Below are positions 36,929 through 50,608 of a stretch of DNA of 64,000 bases, piece after piece. Source of the stretch: Hymenoscyphus infarciens (Eukaryota > Ascomycota > Leotiomycetes > Helotiales > Helotiaceae); the NCBI GenBank assembly GCA_001414345.1, contig LLCB01000013.1:62001-126000 (forward strand). Direction: 5' to 3'. Position numbers and translations under genes: made by a program. Position 1 is the stretch's first letter; each line of letters starts with the position of its first letter. The notes below the pieces were generated by a model that was not told where the DNA came from, ran no database searches, and saw only the letters and a list, made by a program, of their open reading frames with translations.

Positions 36929-37146
36929 CCTTGTTTTGTCCTATCATCATCTGTACCGACCACTTCCACCACCACTTTGGGAACTGATCAAAAGATGAGG
37001 AACAACGACTCCGTAATCTTCAATATTCAAGCATTCCCTTGTTTTGTCCTATCATCATCTGTACCGACCACTTCCACCACCACTTTGGGAACTGATCAAA
37101 AGATGAGGAACAACGACTCCGTAATCTTCAATATTCAAGCATTCCC
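36929..37146 (+). repeat. Exact 108-bp tandem duplication
   Basis: The unit starting CCTTGTTTTGTCC at 36,929 is repeated at 37,037 without a mismatch that I can find, the second copy ending at 37,144-37,146. As 108 is a multiple of three, an open frame reads through both copies, but I see no evidence that it is translated. The duplication is recent and untouched by RIP, which acts on longer duplicates. Confidence 0.9.
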
Positions 37147-37214
37147 AAGAGTATCCAGCTATGTCGCTTGTTTGGTGTTATGGGGTGCACCACGTGACTC
37201 TTCGCGTAAGTAGA

Positions 37215-39358
37215 GGAACTCTCTTCTCTCTTTAGACGTTTTATATACTATATATTAATCCTATTAATTCTACTATTTAGACCCTGACTAGAGTAATAAC
37301 CACGAACTGATAAAATTCCTATAATATAGTTGTAATACTCTAATTCGATTCTAGTTAAGCTTCTATTAAACTCTTATACTTCTATATATACTCTATTATA
37401 TATCTACTAATTCTTACTTCTACCTCTTACTCTTACTTATATACTTAAATTAAATACTAGCTCTTACTAGTATAACTCTATATAGAGTATATAACTATCT
37501 TCTAGAAAGCTTAATTAGTAGTAAGTAAAATATAAGATTTATTACTTTTCGTTATATATACGTATTTAAGACTATTTTGAGAATTTCTATATTTACTAGC
37601 TAGCTTTAAGTATCTTACTCTATACTCTCTTATATACTTTTGTTAAGCTAATTAGAAAGCTCTCTAAGTATTTTACTAATATAAAAGTAAAAAGAGTAAG
37701 TACTATTAGCTATCTTAAGTAAGATTACTTAACTAACTAAAGAGAAGCTTATAATACTACTTTTAAATAATTAGTATTAGTAATAATATAATATCTTTAG
37801 AATATATTCTTACTATAGAGTTATATAATATACTTCTAATAATAGAGTATTAGATATAGATATTAAAGTACTTAGGAAATAGACTTTAAATACTTTTAAA
37901 AGATACTTTACTTTAAGCTATTAAAAGTAATACTTTTTAAAGAAACGCTTTTTAATAAGTAAAACTCTCTCTCTTCTAGCCTAGTAGGCTTGAGAAGATC
38001 TCTATAGTTAGTAGATAATATTCTCTTTATTATAACTATCTTACTTCGCTACTTACGCTACTTATAGTTCTTTATCTATTACTTTTAAAGCTTTATTCTT
38101 TCTTATATTTATAGTAAAGCTAATATATATCAGTTTCTTATAAAGAAGCTACTTTTCTAGTAAAAGAGTAGTACTATAGAAGATTAGAGATTAAAAGTAA
38201 ATAGTACTTAAAGTACTATTATAAAGTATATAGATAACTCTATATCTAATACTAATATCTCTATCTCTATAAACATATAATCTAACTTACTTAATTATAG
38301 ATATATAATTATATATTTGTCTTTCTTAGTAAAAGTAACGTCTTAGTATTAAAGACGTATATATATAAATACTTTATAATTAACTATATTAGTAATTTTA
38401 TATATAATCTCTATTATATAAAGAAATTCTATAAAAGCTAGCTTTATAATAGCTTTAAAGTTAAAGCTATTAATCTATCTAGCTATAGAATCTAAGACTT
38501 AGTCTCTAGTGCTTAAAAGGTGATTTAGCGTAGTTATAATATATTTTTAGATTAAAAACACTCTATAGAGCTTTATATTCAGAGGTGAGAACTCTATTAT
38601 ATATATAGAGAAAAGAGGTTATATAAGACTCTCTTTTTTCTATAATAGTAGTTATACTATTAATAAAAGCTTTGCTTTCTTCTTTTTATATAAGCTTTAT
38701 ATTACTTAAATATCTACTATAAAGTAGAGACTTAAATAGCTTTAGATCTAGATTAAGCTTAATATATATAGAGTAAATCGTAGAGAGGCTAATTTATATA
38801 AAGTCTACTTTTAAAAGTTCTTAACTAATCTCTTTATATACTCTTCTTAAAACCTTTTAAAAGAGTATATATACGTGTTATATACTTTCTAAGTATTTAG
38901 AAAGAGATAATAATAAAGAAGCTTTATATATATTTTAACTATTCTAATCTTATTTTTTATATATTTAAGATAATTAAAAGAGAGATTATTAAATTAAAAG
39001 ACTACCAGTATAGATACTAATTAGCTATTATTTTATATAAATTATATAATAAAGTATCTACTAGAATATTATCTACTAGAATATTATCTACTTTTAATAT
39101 ATACTTTAATTATATATTAATATTATATTAAGTAGCTAGATATAAAGTAGCTTATAAAAAGGGATTTTAGTAGAGATATTTTAAGAACTATTTAAGAAGT
39201 TCTATCTATATAGTAATATTATTTATATAAATAATTATCTTCTTTATTCTCTATCTCTCTCTCTATTATTTAAAGAATGTTTTTACTACTTTAATTTTAA
39301 AGATATTTATATTAAATTAGATATTCTTTTTACTTTTAGAGAGAAGTAACTAAAGAGT
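37215..39358. repeat. RIP-eroded block between the esterase island and copia 2
   Basis: Composition flips to AT-rich TpA-rich DNA just after 37,215. Minus-strand frames with TAG/TAA stops can be followed through about 38,900-38,250, possibly an old transposase, but I could not confirm a DDE motif. No gene. Confidence 0.65.
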
Positions 39359-39363
39359 ATATT

Positions 39364-39535
39364 TGTCGGTATATATATTCAAGAGGTAAATAGCGATTCG
39401 GATTAGTGTACGTAAGTATACGTGTACTCGCTTAGAGGCTACTTAAGTAGGTATTATAGCTAGCTTTACTCGATATATACGAACGATAATATAACTCTTT
39501 TTATATTACTTTTATAACTATAAGTTATACTAATA
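39364..39535 (+). repeat. Copia 2 5' LTR
   Basis: 172 bp, beginning TGTCGGTATAT. Contains GCTTAGAGGCTAC and GCTAGCTTTACTCG, both shared with the 3' LTR. It keeps more CpG-containing sites than the interior. Confidence 0.92.
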
Positions 39536-41439
39536 CTAATTAGTAAACGTATAGATTAGATACTTAGTTACTTTGTATATTTCTACTATAGATATGCTTA
39601 TATAAAAGTAAACTCGATATTACTAGTAGACTCCTCTTCATAGATCGTAGTTCCTTCTACTGTTTAAATTCACGATAAATAATAAACGCTTCTTAATATA
39701 GGAAGTACTAATTACTAATACCGACCTTCTATTATCCTCTAAGATAATTTATACTCTCTAAGACACCTATTTACCTGAAACCTGATATCTCTTTTACCTA
39801 CTAAGTAAAGAACAAACAGACTTTTAATAATATCTAAATTTATCTATAATATCTATAATATCTATAATATAATAGATATACTAACACCGATTCTAATAAC
39901 TTTAGAAGCTTTAACTTTAGTACTAAAACAGGCTCTAAAGCTAGTACTAAAGCTAAAGTTAATATAGATAGAAGAGACGATTTTTACTACTAAAAGAGAA
40001 GAAGAGTACGTTAAAGGAAAGAATAAAGACCTTCTTCTTTAAGACGAATTTTAGGTGGACTTTAAAGGATAGGATTAAGATAAATTTACTAAGATCTACT
40101 AATCTACGAATACTAAGTTATAATAGACGCTTTAAAGAAGAGGTATATAGGTTAAGACAAATAGATATAAAATGCTTATATCTTAGGTACTATATAACAC
40201 TACTACTAAGGTTAACTAAACTAAGTAGTTAGACGAAGAATTAAAAGCTATAGTATTAGGAGGAGACACTAGTAGTAGAGTCTTTAGATCTTGTTATAAA
40301 TATATACTAGAATATATTAAAAGATAATAAAAGCTATAGTAATAATAACTATAACCTCTATAACCTCTATAATAATAACCTTAAGCTAAAAATATTACTT
40401 AAAACACCTGATCTAAGACGAAGGTTAGAGACGAAGCTTTATAAGTATCTACTATATAATAATAATAACAACTGACATCGTTATAATAACTAATATCTTC
40501 GACGACTTTAATCCTACTAACTAAAAGAAAAGACTTAAGCGATTTAGTATAACCTTTAATTAAACCTTTAGGTCTACTAAAAGATAACTAGACCTTCTTC
40601 TTTATATTCTATTAATTTAGCGAAGATACTAGTAACGACGATTTTAATAATATCTTTAAGTATCTAGAATATAATTAGTAATAGGATAATCTTAGTAGAA
40701 GACTACTAATATAAATAAATATAGTATATTTTAAACTAGAGTTAACTTTATAAAATTCTTAAAAGGGTTAAGACTACTCTCGCGTATTAGGCACTCTTAT
40801 AAAAGTATATAAGGACGATTAAAAGTATAGTAGAAAAGAAGATAATTTTATAATTAAAGTTATAATATTTAAGGATATATATAAGAGAAGTAGAGTATTA
40901 CTAACGATTTACTCTCTTACCTTCTTAACTATACTAAAAGGTAATACTTTAAATTACTTCTATACTACGCTTTTTAACAAAAACATTAATTAATCTTTTA
41001 AAGTTTTATCTATATCTATATAATAATACTTTAAAGATAAACTTTATAAAAGAGGCTAATTATCTAAGTAGAATAATATTAATTTATAGGAGATAATTTA
41101 GGTATTTAAAGTATTAATATTATAGTCTTTTAAGAACATGTTATTAAGACTTAATTTACTAAGATTTTCTCTCTTTATAGACTTTTATACTAATAGTTAG
41201 TTTTCAAATAAGCTAATTTTAGCGTGTAAAAAGGTCCTAGATTATACTATTATAATATTAACTTTATCTTAAGACTCTTTAATTTCTAATACTATTACTC
41301 TCTTATGAAGTTTAATCTGATTCTATATAAAAGTCTACTTAGAGATAGTTATAAATAAAACTATAATAACTAAAAAACACTTTTATAAGAGTAGATAATA
41401 TAGTATAAATAAATTTAGTAATTTAGATTAATATAAGAA

Positions 41440-44400
41440 GAAGAGGATATGTTATATATATAGAAAGGATAATTATTTATCTTAGGATTATAGTTAAGAA
41501 GAGTAAGACTATTACTTTACTAAATAGACTAATAAGAATTCTAGACACTTTAAAGGTAAGTAAGACAGGTATACTAGAAAGGTATATAATATAAATATAG
41601 TATATGCTTAGAGTACCTAGGAGGAAGAGATATTAGAGATACTTTACACTATCGCTCTATTAAAAGAAGATGGTTACTTATTAGATACTAGTTTAGACAA
41701 AGAAGTTATCTATTATAATATTACTTTTATAGGATTTATTAACGATTTAAATACTAAATAACTTACTACGAATTTAATAAGTTTAGTATAAAGATACGCT
41801 ATTAATAGATATATCCTATAAAACCTAAACAACTCGAATAACACTTCTAATATTATATACGAATTTATAGAGAAGGTATTTATAATAATAGCTAAAAGAT
41901 ATATAAAGAAGAACTTCTTTAGCATAATAATCGATATCAGAGTAGCTTAAAAGTTAAGTATAGGATATAACTAATATCTTATATATATTAGACTTATTAA
42001 AAGCGTCTTAATTAACGAAGGTATAAAGGGTTAATTTAATATCTAGTTTAATAAGAGATATACTCTATCTTTAAAATTAATAATAATTAATATACTAATT
42101 AGAAAAGCTAGATTTTATATAGTATAGTCTAATACCTCTTTTATCCTTTATATTAATAATATAAATAACCTAAAAGTTACTTTAAATAATCTTTAAAACA
42201 CACTTATCTAAGAGAATAAGAAAGAAATAGAGATTAAAAGGTTCTCTATTATATAACAATTTAGATACCCTTTTCTACTCTAAGATAAAGCTATATATAA
42301 CTTTATATAAGAGTACCTAATATTTCTTATAGATATTAACATTTAACAACTTTATAGACAATTTAGCTACTTATTAGTACTAAGATTATAACGTATACTA
42401 GAAAGAGCTAGGTATTATATTAACTAAGGTATTCTTTAACATCTTGCTAAATTTTACAAATACTATTAAAAACATAAGAGTTCGCTTAGCTAATTTAAGT
42501 TCACTCTTTATAATAATCTTAAATTTAATTATAGTATTTTAATTAATACTTTCTTCTTTAATAAGTAAGTAGTCTTATACTATATAGATAAAGTAATAAG
42601 GTATTAAGTAGGTAACTTTTTACTAGATATAAAAGCAACGACTATATAAGAGGTCTTCTAAAGATATTAGATTAATATATATCTTAGACTCTTTAATTAT
42701 ATTATTATAAATACTAGGATAAACTTTATTAGAAAAGACTTTATATACTCTACTACTAGAATAGGTACTATAGTAAAAACTATACTAGTTAAGATATATA
42801 ATTTAATTAGTATAGTAGAATATTATCATAGACTAATTCAATAGATATATAATATTATATATAAATAAGAGCCCTATCTCTTACAAAGTTCAGTACTTTA
42901 AATAGCCTTTAAAGTAATTAATAATACAGTAGGCCTAAATAGACTAGTCTCTACTTTATTAGTATATAGAGTATATACTCGAATAACTATAACTAACGCA
43001 CCTTTATAACTGATTTCTATAAGATCTAAGACCTATAAAAAAGCTACTTAAGAGGTATAAAAGTAGATCGTATTCTATTAAGTTAAAGAAGCTCTTAATA
43101 TATAAAATAGACTAATTAACTAAGTTAAGAACTTACTCTTAAATTTAAACGTTTTAGTATAAAGGGAGTATATAAAGTCTTAAATAGAACTTTTATTCTT
43201 TAAGGAATTAAGAATAAAGACTATATTATAGTATTACTAAGCAGTCTTATAAAGTTTTAATCTATAGTTATAAAGCTATACTTTATTAAAACTTTTAAAA
43301 CTTCTAGAATAGTACTAATAACTAAGGAAGTTTCTAGTATAGTACTATCTAAAACAATACTATAACTCTATAAAAAAGAGAGAACTTTTAAGTAATAGAG
43401 TAGACAAGATGTTAAATAATATTCACCTTCTCTCTAATACTAACTTCGATAGTTATAGATCTATTAAAATACTAATATTCTAGAAACTATACTAGAATCT
43501 CTCTAGAAGCGTAGACATAGATAGCTCTAAAAGTATCTAAGGCCTCTAAATAGGTCTTTTAAAGTATTATTCTAATAATTAAACACTTTTATAGACGATT
43601 TCAACTATATTACTCTTAAAGATATTAGAACTTTTCTTACTAATTTAAGTAAACCTTATAATATTAAAGTATTTATAGCTAATAATAGTATAGTATATAT
43701 TAAATTATAATAAAAGGAGATTAATAAATTAACTAATCGAGGTATTTTTAAGATTATTACCTAGAAAGAGTTACCTCTTAATACTAGAATATTTAGATCA
43801 CGTTTTATAGATAATATTAAATTCAAGAGTATAGCACTTACTTTTATAAAGTTAAGATTAGTTATCTAAGTATATAATAATACTAGAAAGTTACTAGTAC
43901 TTATCTAGGCGCCTACTATTTAAAGAGTAAGCTAGAGAATAATCCTTATACTTATTATAATACTTCTAAGCTTATAAGTATTTATTTAGAATATTATATA
44001 AGTATATATATAATTATTAACTAACTTAAATTAAAAATTCTTTATACGCTCTCCTAAAGGTTATCTTTAATAAGAAGATATATTCTTTAAGGTAATTAGA
44101 CTACTATATAGTATTCTAAAAGCTAGTAATTACTAGTTTATAACATACTATAAACACTATATTATAAGGCTTATAATAGAATAGTTAACTTTCAACCCCT
44201 ATCTTTTATATACTAAATTATACTAATATAACGAGTAAGCAAAGTTAGATACCTCTTTTAGTATAGTAGGCCTTTAAACTAATAATACCCTTATACTTAC
44301 TAATAATACTTTTACTAATAAAGAAGAGCTTACTATTAACAAAGCTAGATTTATGTCTAAGAAGAGAGAGGAGCTTACTATTAACTATCTAATTAAATTT

Positions 44401-45240
44401 AATAAAAAACTAATTACTAAGTATTATAACAGCTCTATATCTCTTACTTAAGATTATATAAAACACTTAGATTTAGTATAAAAGGCTCTATCTAAGATAT
44501 CTAATATAAAAAGGACATTATATATAGTAGATACTAAAGATTAATATATTATATAACATACTAGAGGAGTATACTTAGCTATAGTATCCTAGCTTAAAGC
44601 TACTTTTAACTTATTATATACTGTCTAAACTATCGATTCTTAAAATAATAATATTTCACTCTTTAATAAGTAAATTTAATAGCAAATCAACAATCTCTTA
44701 AAAGGACTTAAATTCGTTAAATTAGATAAATCTTTCTTAAAGTTATACGCTTTTACTAATAGATTATTTACTAATAATAAGAACTTATTATTATAAATCG
44801 GTTATATTATTACTCTTATAAATAAAGATAATAATACTAATATCTTATATTAGTCTTCTACTAAATATAAGAGAGTTACTTATAGTATTTTAGTATTAGA
44901 ATTATATATAATAAGCTCTAGATTTAATACTATAGCTTTAATAAAATCGACTTTTAAAAGCATCTTAGGATTTAAGGTACTACTTATAACATATACTAAT
45001 TCAAAGTCTATTTACAAATATATAGCTAAATTAGGTATAACTAAGGAGAAGCAACTAATAATTAATATTATATACCTATAAGAAGTATATAAATTAAGAG
45101 AGATTAATAAGATTAAATAGATTAATAGTAAGAGTAATCCTATAAATACTATAACTAAAAAGGGTTACTATAATACTCTATAAAAGTTAATTAATACTAA
45201 TAAGTTAGATATTAACCTTATAGAGTAGGTAGAACGAAAT
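41440..45240 (+). pseudogene. Copia 2 gag-pol remnant
   Basis: Plus-strand reading through stops gives CYIYRKDNYLS then DYS (about 41,448-41,495), an eroded zinc knuckle of the copia type; FVNDLN-like and YEFIEKVF segments (about 41,730-41,885); the protease box IIIDIRVA (41,926-41,947) in place of a DTGAS-type motif; and, at about 44,700-45,230, the RNase H end with KLYAFTNRLFTNN, YSILVLELY, KSILGFKVLLITYTNSKS and a WI-N-KSNP-like stretch typical of copia RNase H tails. Stops are TAG/TAA at Gln or Trp positions. The integrase and RT between them are too eroded for exact limits by eye. Confidence 0.8.
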
Positions 45241-45373
45241 AAGGGATAATAAGAGACTAAAATAGAGCCTTCTTATTAGTCGAGGATAGAGAATAGAGGG
45301 CTCTAATTAGTTAGATCAGATATATAATTTTTAATAGTTTTAAGTAGCTTCTGCCATTTTAAAGAAGTACTAG

Positions 45374-45545
45374 TATTAGTATATATATTTAAGAGGTAAA
45401 TAGCGATTTAGATTAGTATACGTAGGTATACGTACACTTGCTTAGAGGCTACTTAAGTAGGTATCGTAGCTAGCTTTACTCGGTATATATAAACGATAAT
45501 ATAACTCTTTTTGTATTACTTTTATAACCATAAGTTATACTAATA
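45374..45545 (+). repeat. Copia 2 3' LTR
   Basis: 172 bp, same length as the 5' LTR. The first base pairs read TATTAG for TGTCGG, again G-to-A and C-to-T changes. Followed by ATATT. Confidence 0.92.
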
Positions 45546-45550
45546 ATATT

Positions 45551-48186
45551 ACTTTAAGAACTTATATATATACTCTTATTATATATATCTTAGATTATCT
45601 ACTTCTAAAAAGAAGGTTTCTAAGCTCTTAATAAAAATATTATAAAAAAGATATATATATAAATAGATAGTATTAAAGAAGTATATACTATTAAACCGCT
45701 ATAATATCTCGTTCTACTACTTTAAATTTTCTCTAACTTTCTTTAAAAGACGCCTTCTCTCTATATAAGATAAGTAGTCTAGTTATATATAGATGAATTT
45801 TCAAAATTATAGTAGAAGGCCTAGTCTAATTATACTATAAAAGTATAAAAAATAAGAGACTAGTAAACGATTTAACCTTATTATAAGTAACGCTTTTATA
45901 GTTAATAAGTTAATATATCTTAAGCTTTATTCTAGCTAGCTTTTCTAGTAGTATAAAAGCCTAGAAAGTAATAGTATCTATTAGATTTTCTATTACTTCT
46001 AAGAGTATACTTTAAATACTCTTTTTATTATTAATTAATATACTTAATATTTATATAAGAGTCTTATATTCTATAGCTTATTTCTTAAGAAATTAAGATA
46101 TAGCTTTAATAGCTTTAAATATAGTAAACTTATTATCTAGATAGTAACTTATAATATAATATTCTAAAGATAACTCTATTTTCTATTTATAAGCTTTTAT
46201 AAAGATATTAAAGATAAATAATGCTATAATAAGGCTAAAAGGTAGTAGTATATAAGTATAATAAATCTCTCTCTATTAGAAGTTTAAAAGCTAGTATATT
46301 TATAATATAATAGAGACTATTTAAAAAGCGTTAGATATATCTCTCTTAAGTATTATATATCTACGGCTAGCTTCTTATACTATAGCTAGTATCTCTTAGA
46401 AAGAGACGTACTATAAATATATATATTTATCTAATATATAATAATTTATAAAACGTCTTTTTAAGTAGAATAAATAGTATATTTAGTAGCGATTACTATT
46501 AAGCTTTAGCTTAGATATAAATCTAAGAGAGAAGATAATAAAAGATACTCTTAGTATAGATTAACTTTCTTAACTACGCTAGCTTTTAAATTATCTTTTA
46601 CTTTTAAGATTAAAAGCTTATTAAATTTAGTAATAGATAAGAGGTTCTTTAATATATATAAAACTTTTAATCTCTTATACTTGATTAGTACTCTAAATTA
46701 AAGTATATTATTAATATTTACTTAAAGTAAATAGTTAGAATATTAGAGTAGTAATACTTTCTACGCTTCTAGAGATAGTAAAGATAGCGATATATTTAAT
46801 AGAAGCTTTAATATATTATATAGTAGAAAAAGTACTATAGTATTTAATTAAATAAGTATAGAAGAGTATAGCTAAGAAGATAGTAAGTAGAGTAATAAAT
46901 CTTTATTAGTACTACTTTAGTCTAGTTAAATCTTCTATATTAACTTCTTAGCTTTTTCTTATCTCTTTCTTCTTACTCTTATTATCTCTCTTTTTTTAAT
47001 AGATTTATAAATAATTAAGGTTTTTATAATCTCTTAGTTTATTTATCTTAAAGTATATTTATAAAGAGATATTACTATTATAAATATAATACTAATAACT
47101 CTCTCTTTCTACTCTTCTACTATAACTATAGCTTTATCTTCTTATCTAATAGTATTAAAGAATTATACTCTTAGGTATCTCTTATAGTTCTACTCTTCTT
47201 AATCTACTCTTACTAATAACCTTATTCTACTAGAATAGTACTAATTAGATTATCTCTATCTAGATATAATTCTATAGTTAAATTTATTAAGCTAAACGTA
47301 GATACTTTTACTAAATAAAAAGATTTTATATATAGTCTATACTAGAAAGTAATAAGACTACTTAGTAGTATTAGATCTTTAACGTCTTCTTAATTTTAAT
47401 ATTTAGTATACTAGCCTCTTTATTAAAGAAGATAGTACTTTCGTTATTATTAATTAGAGTAATATTCTTATCTAGATAGTAGAGACCTCTTAGCTTAAAT
47501 ATATCTTATATAATTTATATTAAGTACTTCTTAGACTCTAAGAGAAAGCTATTAATTATATTAAGAATATAAGATAGAATATTCTTACTATTATCGTTTA
47601 TTACTAGTATTCTTTCTAATATATTCTCTCTTAGATATATCTCTTTATATATTAGTAATACTTCTTAAAAAGAGAGAAGATTAGTATAATAAGTATTATT
47701 AGTATATACTATCTCTCTCTCTAGTATATTAAATCGTCGACTTTACTTATTAACTCTTAGATTAGTAATCTCTAGTATAGTTAAAATATTATCTTAATTA
47801 CTCTAGTTAATCTCTAATACTTCTACTAAGTTATCTTAAGTAGTAATACTAAAATTATAAGAGTAATCTATATTAAAATTAGCTTATAAATAGCTTGAAA
47901 AGCCTTAAAAATTAAAGTATTCTAATCTAAAGTTACTCTAAGTAAAACTCTAGAGAAAGCTTTATAAGTATCTCTTAGAGTATCTTAGAGAAAAACCTTA
48001 AGAGTATTCTCTATTAAATTATTCTTTTATATAATCTTAAGATTAACTACTATTATATTCTCTACTATTATATCTACTTATATATCTATTAATCTAGAGA
48101 TATTAGTTACTTTAAAAGAGAGAGAGTACGTTCAACAGTCTAGTATTAATTAGCTTATTTATTTAAACAAGGTCTTAGAGAAGCTC

Positions 48187-48245
<59 letters not shown>

Positions 48246-49650
48246 CTTTACTTTATAAGTAGACGTCTATCTTATTATTATCTTAAGCTTAATCTTAGCT
48301 CTACTATAACTATAGTTATCTTTATTAATAGAGTAGTTAGTAAGTAGCGCCGCTGTTTATAGTATTATCTTAGTTTATAGTAGCGTCTTAGGTAATATAT
48401 TATACTTATATCGCTACTTAGGTATTATATTATACTTTATTAACATATTTATTATACTTATTACTATTAATATTATTTTCTTCCTCTAGTTAGACTTATA
48501 ACGCTTTAGTAGCTCTATAACTAGCTTTAGTAATAACGCTCTTATATAGAACTTATTTACTAGACTTTAAAGATATCTTTATAGTAGAAGATATTAATAG
48601 ATTTATAGCTTAAGAGTATAGTTAAAAAAGAGCTTAATATAATATTAAAAGCGTTAGAAAGTAGTAGTACTAGAATAGAGGTTACTTAGTATAAGAGAAG
48701 ATATATATATATATATCTCTCTCTACTTATTAAGCTAATTTCTTAATTTACTATAAACCTCTTCTATATAACTCTTCTATATCTCTCTTTATACTATAAT
48801 CTCTAATCTATATAACGAAAAATAAGAGTATTAAATCGCTTAGTATTAGAAATCTATAATAAGAATAGCTAATATTAAATAAATAGTAGATTTATAAAAG
48901 TACTAATTCTAATTTTTAAGAGATCTCTTTTAAAAGCTCTAGAAGCTCTAGATATTAGATTAAGTCTAAAACCTCTTACTCTACTCTTTATACTACTTAA
49001 GAATTTATTAGGAATTTAGAGACTTAGGATTTAATTCTATTATCTTTTCTTTATTACTTTTAAAGCTTTTTAATTTTATTAGCTTTCTCTACTTTCTTAC
49101 GCTTTTCTTACTCTATAAACTAAGAAGTAGAAGTAACTAATCTTAAGATCTCTAAAGTAGAAGCTAGTAAGATTATTACTTAGAAAGGTACTAGAGATAG
49201 ATTTAACTAATTAAAACTTAATAATTCTATTTTTATAATCTTTTAAAACGTTTAGTTATTATTACCTTCTCTAGCTTCTTATATCTCTTTAAATAGCGTA
49301 CTACTACTACTTACTACTAGTACCTTTTACTCTAATATTATAACCTCTAGACTAGTAATAACGACTTAAGCTCTAGTAGTAATAACTTAAGTTTTATAGA
49401 ACTTCGAGACTATAAAACCGACTTATATACTCGCTTCTAGTGTTGATCTTTTTACTTTTCCTCTTTACTAGATTAGTATAAGAAACCTGTTTAGATAGAT
49501 CTATAATAAAGTATAATTATTATAATTTCTTACTTCTCTATACTTAGATAATAATATATTAAACTAGTAGAAAGAATAAAACTAAGATAGCTAAGTACTA
49601 AGATAAGAGCAAGCTAATAAGCTATATACTCTCATAGTAAAGAAAACTAC
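45551..49650. repeat. RIP-eroded block 4
   Basis: AT-rich DNA with minus-strand frames broken by TAG/TAA over about 49,400-45,700, probably one or more old transposon proteins. A Lys-rich stretch is readable at about 47,000-46,900. No family could be assigned. The block ends sharply near 49,640-49,660. Confidence 0.6.
48188..48245 (+). repeat. (TTA)n microsatellite, about 19 units
   Basis: A pure run of TTA over 58 bp. On the minus strand, where the surrounding eroded frame is read, it would encode a polyasparagine run, so it may be an expanded Asn tract of a former transposon protein. Confidence 0.95.
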
Positions 49651-50608
49651 ACCATTAAATAAGTTTCTATTTCTATCTAGTGTCTAAGACTCTACGACTC
49701 TGAAACATATCTCACTGCCTGATAGGTGATACGGATATACAAAACATGAACACTGCTGATATTAGAGGCGCTGCCTGACTGCGGAAAATGACACTGAACT
49801 CGTAGTCACAAATCTTTTCAGTTACCCCTGATATCCATCAATAACTATCTGACCTCTGTCCATTCTCCGACCGACATTTTCTCGCAGCCAAGAATATGAC
49901 AAACCCCATCCTGCCAGCCGTTCTCACCAGGATAGCATATACCAAGAACGGGAGAAATGGATTTGTATTATCTCTATCCTACATCTATATTTTGTGGTAT
50001 ATGACTATGTACAAAACAACGAATAGTGTAACTGAACAAACACGCTTCAAATTCTAAACTCGCGACGTAAACTCCTTGCAAGTCTTAGGTATCCTAACTT
50101 TTTGACCAAACTCCAATCCAAGGAAATTACATTGAATGGTTTTTGTTTTGTGATGTATAGGAAGTCGCGCGGGGCCCTTATCGTAGTCGCATAGGTAGGT
50201 GGTGTATTAATTGTACAATGTTTTTTGTGCTGTGACCGCATGGGAAGCAACCGGGTCGTCCATTGAGAGGCACTTGTTGCATGGGTAGAGGTGGAGGTGT
50301 TGTTGCAGGGTATTGACGCACAACTCACTCAGCCAAGTCGTCCATCAGAGAAAGGCACTCGTTGCACAGGTGTTGTTGCAAGGTGGTATAACGCAGTGGA
50401 AGTCGTCCAAAAATTGTCGCATAGGAGGGTCGCCATAATCAACAGAAAAAGTATGCACCTCACTCAGCCAAGTCGTCCAAAATTGTTGCATAGGTGTTTG
50501 TTGCATGGGAATGTCGTCGCATCAGGAAATCCGGCTTACACCTCGGACTGGAAATGGTTCCTCCAGTAATTGTCGCATTGGTAAAATACTTACCCCAAAA
50601 AACAATAT
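49651..50608. other. Permease downstream region with degenerate repeats
   Basis: Balanced composition, no credible gene. From about 50,250 to 50,580 the motifs CACTCAGCCAAGTCGTCCA (at about 50,325 and 50,461, 136 bp apart) and variants of GTTGCATGGGT / GTCGCATAGG recur, forming a degenerate minisatellite just beyond the permease stop codon. It may overlap the 3' UTR. Confidence 0.5.

Larger units (their letters stand above)
39364..45545 (+). mobile_element. Copia-type LTR retrotransposon 2, full length, RIP-inactivated
   Basis: A 6,182-bp element with 172-bp direct LTRs (39,364-39,535 and 45,374-45,545) and perfect ATATT target duplicates at 39,359-39,363 and 45,546-45,550. The 5' LTR begins TGTCGG; both end in ACTAATA where ACTAACA would be canonical. 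The interior is plus-strand gag-pol with recognisable zinc knuckle, protease and RNase H, all broken by RIP-type stops. It differs from copia 1 in length and LTR sequence, so the two are different families. Confidence 0.92.

Noticed and set aside
36920..37213. 97-codon frame across the 108-bp duplication
   Set aside because: Open only because the unit length is a multiple of three; first copy alone shows no coding evidence.
41713..41925. 70-codon minus-strand frame in copia 2
   Set aside because: It is the antisense of the eroded gag-pol frame and is AT-rich by RIP.
48188..48245. TTA run or other repeats as a CRISPR-like array
   Set aside because: A simple microsatellite without spacers, in a eukaryotic genome.
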